From NCBI GenBank assembly GCA_023525975.1, contig CM042028.1:74895501-74959500 (forward strand): 64,000 bases of DNA, given 5' to 3'. Every line of letters starts with the position of its first letter. Positions within the stretch are counted from its first letter, which is position 1. The notes below the pieces were generated by a model that was given only the letters and a program-made list of their open reading frames with translations, was not told where the DNA came from and made no database searches. The position numbers were made by a program, and so were the translations under genes. The stretch comes from Smallanthus sonchifolius. Taxonomy: Eukaryota; Streptophyta; Magnoliopsida; Asterales; Asteraceae. Below, one piece after another: positions 57,545 through 64,000 of the stretch.

Positions 57545-58292
57545 TATTTGTGGTTCCTAAGGGTGTTTTAAAGATTCTTGAAGGTATACGGGCTCGATTT
57601 TTTTGGGGGTTTTAAGAAAGAGGAAAAGAAAATCTATTGGGTGTCTTGGAGAAAGGTTACAACTTCAAAATAAAATGGTGGACTTGATAGTGGGTCGTTG
57701 GAAGCATTTATTCTCAAGTGGATATGGCGTTTTTTGAATGAAAGGGAGTCGATTTGGGCTAAGGTGATATCAGATGTGGACTCGCATCGAGGGGGTGGGG
57801 TGTGGCAGCGGATGAAAATCATGTTTGCTTAGTTTGGCTATTACTAGAAATATAGGTAAAGGTGATGATACATTTTCTGGTTGGATATGTGGATTGAAAG
57901 TTGTGTTTTAACAGAAAAATTCTTGAGACTTTACGCGTCTGAATTGGACAAAACGTGTCTGGTTATGCATCATGTGAATGGGAGTTTTTGGGCTTGGAGT
58001 CGCAGTCTTAGGGGGATTTTGGAAGAGTCCGGTTTCTAGCTCTCAAGGGGATGTTAGCATGTATTCAGGTTCATCAAAAGAAGGATACGTGGGAGTGGTC
58101 TAGTAATGGTGCATAGATTTTTGCTGTTAAAGACGTGAGGCTTGCGACTGGGGGATTCATGCTCCCGGTTTCTTTGTCGGCTACGAGGGGGTACAAAAGT
58201 ATTTATAGAAAAATTAATATTTGTGCTTGGAGAGTGCTCTTGGATAGTTTACCAACCCGGGTTAATCTTGTTAACAAAGGGGTAGAAGTCCC

Positions 58293-58574
58293 TCTTGGAC
58301 TAATCTTGTAATTATCTAATAGTTAGAGGGGTCAATTTGTTTATTTGGTTTAGTTGCTTACAAGTTTGATTTTGAGAGAGAATAGGTTTGATTATTTAAT
58401 TAGTTTTTATTGCTTTTATAGTTGGGTCATGATTGGTATTTGTTTAGTTTAAATAGGGTTTGATAGAGTCTTTATGTTTACATATTTTTCATTAATAAAA
58501 GGAAAAAGTGTCGTGGTTAGGTTAACCACAAATCTTGTTTTCTTGTGTTCTAATATTGATACCAGGCTTCAATA
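58293..58574 (+). mobile_element. Second short solo LTR in the LINE
   Basis: It runs TCTTGGACTAATCTTG to GCTTCAATA and is related to 57247-57544. The duplication gtccc is exact (58288-58292 and 58575-58579). It interrupts the LINE between the NKGVEVP and CPLCD coding segments. Confidence 0.8.
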
Positions 58575-58980
58575 GTCCCAAGTGTGTTGTGCCCCCTTTG
58601 TGATAACGAGCCGGAGTATGTGGATCATCTTTTTGGTTCATGTTCGAGGGTTGTTCGTATTTGGAGTTTAGTTGGGGCGTGGTTAGGGTGTATGTTTCCC
58701 TTGGATCTACGTTCGGTCTCGCTAATGGACTAGCTGGATGATTATCATCTTTTGAAAGTTAAGAAATAACTTATGGGTTCGGTTCTCTTCTCTTCGTGAC
58801 TTGGTTGGCTATTTGAAGATTGAGGAACGATGTGGTATACTCTAAGAAGCGTCTCAAAAACGTGTCTTTGTTTGATGACGTGATACTATTTTTGTATCAG
58901 TGGTATAGTAGTAGGAACAGGAGATGTAATCCAATTGGATAGAGTGATTACAAAACCTGTTTCTTTACACGTAATGTTTT

Positions 58981-59756
58981 TTTTACGATTAATTACTTGT
59001 TAGTCATTATTTTTTAATATAATTCCACCGTTCAAATAAAACATATAAAAACGAAAAACCAACTATAGTTATACCTTTACTTATGGTATTATTCAAATGA
59101 CTTTAAAAGTTCAATCTCACTTATTCCTTTAATTTTATGGGATAGAATGGAAATAAAGTGAGTGAACATTTAAATTTTTGAAAATGGTTGTTCACTTCCA
59201 TGCTGGGATAATAAAACTAAAATTAAACATAAAAAATTAAAAATTGAGCGTCACGTGGAGTAATAAAGCCTTTATAAGGAACCGATTACATTTTTTATTC
59301 ATAATTATAGTTGAGTTCGTTTTTTTCTAAAATAGCATACTATAGTACATTATTATTATTATTATTATTATTATTTTTTTTTTTAATAAACTCCATTTTT
59401 CTCTTAAAAACGTTATCTATTACATTTTATTTTTAGAAAAACTTATAGTAGATCCCTTTTTTTGTTCTATGTAAATGAGGACTTATTAGATTTAATTTTT
59501 CTTATTAAAAACCAGTCTCTGTTACATTTAAAAATACTTACCTGATTGTAATATATAGAATCTGGTTTATTGTTATAAATCATGTTGTATTATTTGTTCG
59601 ATAACTAATTAAATATTGGAACCAGTTTTTTAAACCGAGTTATAACCCCAATTTTACAATAGTCATATATGTTTTGAATTATAAATAAGAAGGTACATAA
59701 AGCATACCAAATTATATAAGATAGATTAAAACAGAACGTAGTTGAACAGTTACTAC
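58981..59756. other. AT-rich DNA, (ATT)n tract
   Basis: An (ATT)n run lies at about 59350-59375. No coding or paired terminal sequence was recognised. Confidence 0.4.
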
Positions 59757-60221
59757 CAGGGCCGGCCTTTGGGTAGGCCGAGCCGGACCTTCGGCCAGGG
59801 CCTATTTTTTATGGGGCCTAAAATTTTATATATATATGTGTTTTTTTATAAAATTTTATATACCGGTTTTATATATTAGGACATTTTTATAAAAACTTAA
59901 AAACATATTGACCCATTTTATAATGATTGGTCATTCTTTAATCTTTATAATGGTTGGTCCCTCTTTAATCTGTATAATCTAATGGTTGATCCCTAATCCA
60001 TTTAATCTTTATAAAGTAAATATGTAATGGTTGATTAGTTGGGCCCTAATCCATTTAATCTTTATAATGTAAATATGTAATGGTTGGGCCCTAATCTTTA
60101 TAAAAAAATTAGAAACCATCGATTGTTTAAAAAAAACATGAATTGAACATAAGAAGCAGGAAACGAAGGGGCCTTTTTTTCTGGTTCGGCCGGGGCACTT
60201 AAATCCTCGGGACCGGCCCTG
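59757..60221. mobile_element. Non-autonomous hAT element (CAGGGCCGGC type)
   Basis: The ends CAGGGCCGGCC and GGACCGGCCCTG are inverted repeats, and the 8-bp duplication gttactac is exact (59749-59756 and 60222-60229). Inside, the phrase ctttataatg.aaatatgtaatggttg is duplicated near 60010 and 60060. It has no coding capacity. Confidence 0.9.
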
Positions 60222-60280
60222 GTTACTACACCATTCAATGAGTCACACGTGTGGTTTTTTCCTTTTTTTTCTTTACATTT

Positions 60281-60950
60281 TCACCCTTGTTACTATATAT
60301 AAAATACGATTTTAACCCGTTTAATAATTTCGTTTTTCTTTAATAACTTTCGTTCGTTAACGTTTTTCAAAAGAGCGAGTGCGCGACTGTTTTTAGTTTT
60401 TTTTGTCAACGGTCCGATATAATTTTTTTAAAACGGAGTTGTATTCAAAATCGAGTTTTTTGCTATCGTAGCCTATAGCGCGTGCCGTTACAATTGTGGT
60501 ACCTTGCCCAAACGAACATGTTATGAGCGAACAATATAATTGTCGGTATTGGTATTATCCGAACCGATCTCGGTCTTCGTTTTTATGGTTTTCGACCACC
60601 CGAACTTTCCCCGCTTTTTTAATTATTTAGATTTAGGTTTCTTTTTTATTAACATTTTTTATAACGTTCCGCCTACATTTTCGTTTAAATTTTATTAATG
60701 ATCAACCCAACGGCTGTGGCGAAGCCCCATTGTTTGAACTTAAAACTGATAATGGGACCAAATCAAGGTTTTTTTAAACGTTTTGATATAAATTTAATTG
60801 AGAACGGAGTTTTATTCAAAATGGAGGGTTTTTTTTTGTATCATAGCGTATATTGAGTGTCGTTACCGTTATGGTACTGTAACGAACCGAATCTATTATG
60901 AGCGAATTAGGCGACCTGACACCCGCCACGAAGCGCGAGTATTCAACTAG
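60281..60950 (+). mobile_element. Helitron with internally repeated body
   Basis: It starts near TCACCCTTGTTACTATATA and ends CTAG (60947-60950) before T. A segment with cggagtt.tattcaaaat.gag, gccgttac and ttatgagcga occurs twice (about 60430-60540 and 60800-60905). The first half ends in acggctgtggcgaagcccc at about 60709, like a previous 3' hairpin, so two related copies may be fused. Confidence 0.65.
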
Positions 60951-61147
60951 TTTGAATTGAACTCCAACTTATATTCATGGTCTAATCTAAACCTACATGG
61001 TAATCTAATTACATTACAAATGGCATTATCCTCAAATTATGTTAGAATATGTTACAATTATAAGATCTAAAACATAACTTAAAAATAAATATAACTCTAA
61101 GTATAAAGTATTTTTTATTAAAGATATTCATAACTTAATTAAATTTA

Positions 61148-61938
61148 GATTAAAGTTCGCTTTTGGCCCCTGTGGTTTGCTTTGTTTAACCATTTCAGTA
61201 AAAAAATGAATCTTTTAACATATCAACCCCTTAGGTTGTATTTTTGTAACAATTTCAGCCCCTGCTATTAACTATGTTAACTTTTTATGTTATGTATAAG
61301 TTCATTTTAGTCATTTTATTTCTAAGTGACTAGTTTAACAATTTTAGTCCAATAAAAACTTTTTTTACTTATTTAAAAACATTTTTTTAAACTTTTTTAG
61401 AATCATTTTTTAGTTTTTTCATAAAAACGTCTTTTTTTGAACTTTTAAAAAACATTTTTTTAACTTTTCTAAAAATATTGTTTTAAACCTTTTCATAAAA
61501 AACGTTTTTTTTAAAAGCTAATAAACGTTTTTATAAAAAACTTAAAAAAATGTTTTAAAAACGTTTTTATGAAAAAATTAAAAAAAAAATAGAAAAGTTA
61601 AAAAAACGTTTTTAAAAAGTTCAAAAAAAGATGTTTTTATAAAAAATAAAATAAAATGATTTTAAAAAAGTAAAAAAAAAAACGTTTTTAAATAAGTAAA
61701 AAAAAATTATCAAAAAACTAAAAAAAGTTTTTGTTGGACTGAAATGGTTAAACTAGTCTCTTAGAAATAAAATGTCTAAAATGCACCTATACTTAAAAGA
61801 AAAAGTTAACAGAGTTAATAGCAGGGGCTGAAATGGTTACAAAAATACAACCTTAGGAGGTGATATGTTAAAAGATTTTTTTATGGATTGGAAGGGTTAA
61901 ATAAGGCAAACCACAAGGGTCAAAAGAGAATTTTACTC
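61148..61938. mobile_element. MULE-type element, perfect 9-bp duplication
   Basis: The left end is GATTAAAGTTCGCTTTTGG and the inverted right end GAGTAAAATTCTCTTTTGA; the arms extend for more than 200 bp. The 9-mer ttaaattta flanks both sides exactly (61139-61147 and 61939-61947). The interior is made of aaaacgttttta-like phrases, as at 49.6 kb. Confidence 0.88.
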
Positions 61939-62246
61939 TTAAATTTAACATATTATTTACTTAAATAACAAAAATTGAAAAAAGAGTAAAGTGTCATTTT
62001 CGTACATTTGGTTTGGTCATTTTAGCCATTTTCATTCAAAAACTTTTTTTTAGCTTTTTCGTCCCCCAATTTTCAAAATCTAGGCATTTTCATCCAACTG
62101 ACTAACCCAGTTAAAATTTTAACGTTAAATCTGGGGTAATTTGGTCTCTTCAAAAATCATTTTTTTAAACAATTTTTTTATTTCCCTTTATTCCCCCCTC
62201 ACATTAAAAAAAAATAAAATGGTGGACCCTTTTCAAAAAAACCTTT

Positions 62247-62543
62247 ACGCTGTGTTATCGAGTCTCATTTAAGGAGAGAAAAAAAAGGGAAAAGAAAGGA
62301 AGGGGAAGTAATCCCTTGTTCGAGAGTTTTTTTTAAGGAGAGAAAAGAAAGGAAATAAAAGGAAGGATGTTCCAGAAATTTTTTTAAGAAGAGAAATAAA
62401 GGGAAAAGAATGTTTATCTACATCCTTCCAAATTGGAAAGATATGGAGAGAAAGGAAAAGAGGGGAAAAGAAAGGAAAATAAAAGAAAGAAATTCTTTCT
62501 TTTCTTTTCCTTCATTTAGTAAACTCGGGAACAAAGCGTTAGA
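62247..62543. mobile_element. Purine-rich MITE-like segment inside the Pack-MULE
   Basis: The left end (tacgctgtgttatcgagtctc) and the inverted right end (taacgctttgttcccgagtttac) form imperfect terminal repeats. Nearly all of the interior is G/A on the plus strand, with ggaaaagaaagg-type repeats. A target duplication was not resolved. Confidence 0.5.
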
Positions 62544-62565
62544 TTTGTTTCTTCTTACAACACTT

Positions 62566-63252
62566 TTAATTTGAAGAGACACATGCTTGATCAATTTGTT
62601 CGTCTTTGGCCGGAGAAGCAACGGAGTCGATGAGTTCGTGATGATCTTCAATTTGTTCCTCTTCATCTTTGACGTAGTTAGATCCGTCCTTACTCAGCAA
62701 CGTCATCAATGACATAATCTGATCTCCTTCTCCGTCTGCCGGTTTTTGCTCATCGTCCGACGGATTATTTCCTTCTTCGTCTTCCGGACCGGTTTCCAAC
62801 GAAAGTAACCTGCTGCTCCGTTGACTCTCCGGCATATGCCCTAACTGCGTCGCGTCACCGTCCGATTTGTTGGCGTCGGCATCGCCTTCACACCTCTAGG
62901 AATCGCGTCGTGACATCATACGATTAGACTTACCTTGGATCGGAACGTCGGACGCAGGGATCGGATCAGAGGAGGTCCATACTTTTCCAGTGCGTTTGAG
63001 GCGGAGTTTGTCTCGAAACGCCTTCCAATTCTTCTTCGATCCAGATGCCTGATCGTCTCGAAGCATATCCACAATATTCCATTTATTTTCTGATCGGAAG
63101 CCGTTTGGTTCTCTTCCATGGCTACACGACCTAATCCGTTCGTTTCTCCGGCGGCAATTTGAGTCGATGGCAAACGAATTCGAAATGCAACCACAAATCA
63201 CGATCTTCGAAGCTTGTGTCTCTTCAAATGAAAAGTGTTGTAAAAACAACAA
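62566..63252 (-). pseudogene. Captured gene fragment, possibly from a RING-type protein
   Basis: A single reading phase of 229 codons runs across the fragment with one TAG at 62896-62898. A W-I/L-V-D-M-L-R start (KWNIVDMLRDD) is followed by a basic KNWKAFRDKLRLKRTGK segment, then WTSSDPIPASDVPIQ, a Glu/Asp-rich stretch and SLMTLL...DEEE. From memory this order (W.AFRDKL, WTSSDPIPASD, SLM.LLE, acidic run) resembles the region before the RING finger in a plant C3HC4 RING family, but the RING itself is absent. A more natural start (MEEN, about 63121) is one base out of phase, suggesting a frameshift. Base composition differs clearly from the AT-rich flanks. Confidence 0.6.
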
Positions 63253-63451
63253 ATAAGATTTTTGAAAAAAGAATTTTGAAAAGACAAATTGCCCCTGATT
63301 TAACGTTAAAAATTTAACGGAGTTAGTTAGTTTGATTAAAATAGCTATATTTTGAAAATTCAGGGACGGAAAGCTAAAAAAAGTTTTTTAATGAAATTGG
63401 CTAAAATGACTAAACAACATGGACGAAAATGACGCTTTACTCTTGAAAAAA

Positions 63452-64000
63452 TGATAACGGAGTAGTTTATAATTTATATTTATTATTAGATCAATATTTT
63501 AAGTTGATTAATTTTTTCCTAAATTTAAGGAAATTGATTAACTTTTTAAAATCGCATGTCACCTCAATTGCCAACTAATATTTGATAATGTGACATGCCA
63601 CGTGAGTTGTAACATATAATATCTTTAAAAATGATTTAGATTTGTTATTCAATATTCTTGTAATTTGTTTATTATCTTGCATAATTAGTTGTCTTTTCTA
63701 AAACAATTATTTATATTCAGAAAACTATTGTTTATTATTTTTTAATTTAAAATTTTATTTGTTATTTATCGCTTGATAAAGCTCTTTGGTTTTTATACTA
63801 TATTTATAAATAAATACATAATATTATTATGTAAGTTTTTTTTAACGCCATGCCTTTAAAAAAAAGTTTTTTTAACACCAATTGTTTACTTATAAATATC
63901 ACCTAATTTGCACTTATAAAATTTAAACTCATATCATTTTTGTAAGGATAATTACTAATGTCATTAGACCATAAGACCATGACTATTATTATGTGAGTAT
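63452..64000. other. AT-rich intergenic DNA, nothing identified
   Basis: No coding region, terminal repeat or RNA-like motif was seen. An exact repeated phrase (ttttttttaac.cca) near 63840-63880 is the only local structure. Confidence 0.4.

Larger units (their letters stand above)
57105..58980 (+). pseudogene. LINE ORF2 relic (RT C-terminus and zf-RVT)
   Basis: Conceptual translation in shifting phases shows plant LINE motifs in order: a FRARLATWK...LLSIG segment, a LEGIRARFFWG segment, a GGL..GSL.AF segment, a region of the LGNG..T.FW type, then the zinc-binding RVT tail (AWR.LLDSLPTR.NL and CPLCD..PE..DHLF). Endonuclease and the RT core are missing, so it is 5'-truncated. Many stops and frameshifts are present, and two short solo LTRs (57247-57544 and 58293-58574) split it. 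Confidence 0.75.
61984..63442. mobile_element. Pack-MULE carrying a host gene fragment
   Basis: Arms of about 190 bp start GAGTAAAG(T/C)GTCATTTTCG at both ends. The 9-mer ttgaaaaaa flanks both sides exactly (61975-61983 and 63443-63451), the Mutator hallmark. No transposase is present. Between the arms lie a purine-rich MITE-like segment (about 62247-62543) and a GC-richer coding fragment (62566-63252). Confidence 0.88.

Overview
The window looks like repeat-rich intergenic DNA from a eudicot nuclear genome. An Asteraceae origin is possible, but I cannot fix the genus. It is AT-rich and full of nested transposons. One clear protein-coding host gene is visible: an intronless brassinosteroid receptor of the BRI1 type on the minus strand at 45670-48894. 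No rRNA gene, canonical tRNA gene or CRISPR array was seen.

Layout. 1-5.2 kb: AT-rich DNA, a tRNA-headed element with a Helitron-like end, and a solo LTR (3631-5241) with a perfect 5-bp target duplication that itself carries a small hAT element. 5.5-16 kb: a Tourist-like MITE, then a hAT element (6941-16041) split by a nearly complete but decayed Ty3/gypsy element of Tekay/Del type on the minus strand (LTRs 7365-8910 and 14298-15840). That element has degraded gag, protease, RT and RNase H, an integrase lacking its catalytic core, and extra reading frames upstream of gag. 16-30 kb: a Helitron, an LTR-like sequence, a young non-autonomous Athila-type element (19845-25639) with near-identical LTRs but coding only a zinc knuckle and a protease, a giant hairpin MULE-type element, a related solo LTR and a minisatellite.

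30-42 kb: an old dispersed repeat family broken up by MULE MITEs, hAT elements, nested Helitrons and a threefold 855-bp tandem array, then a SINE. 42.5-45.3 kb: a 2.8-kb solo LTR ending about 340 bp beyond the BRI1 stop codon. 45.7-49.1 kb: BRI1 and its upstream region, which holds a perfect 19-bp palindrome made of two E-box-like sequences. 49.4-64 kb: a MULE with a SINE inside, Helitrons, a recent 429-bp tandem duplication, a GC-rich LTR-like block, a LINE relic broken by two short solo LTRs, a hAT MITE, and two MULEs 45 bp apart. The second of these is a Pack-MULE carrying a piece of a host coding sequence.

The transposons are annotated from their ends and target duplications; many of these are exact. 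The most interesting items are the Pack-MULE (61984-63442), the BRI1 with 20 rather than 25 leucine-rich repeats, the extra upstream reading frames in the Tekay element, and the 249-bp-arm hairpin flanked by 33-bp direct repeats.
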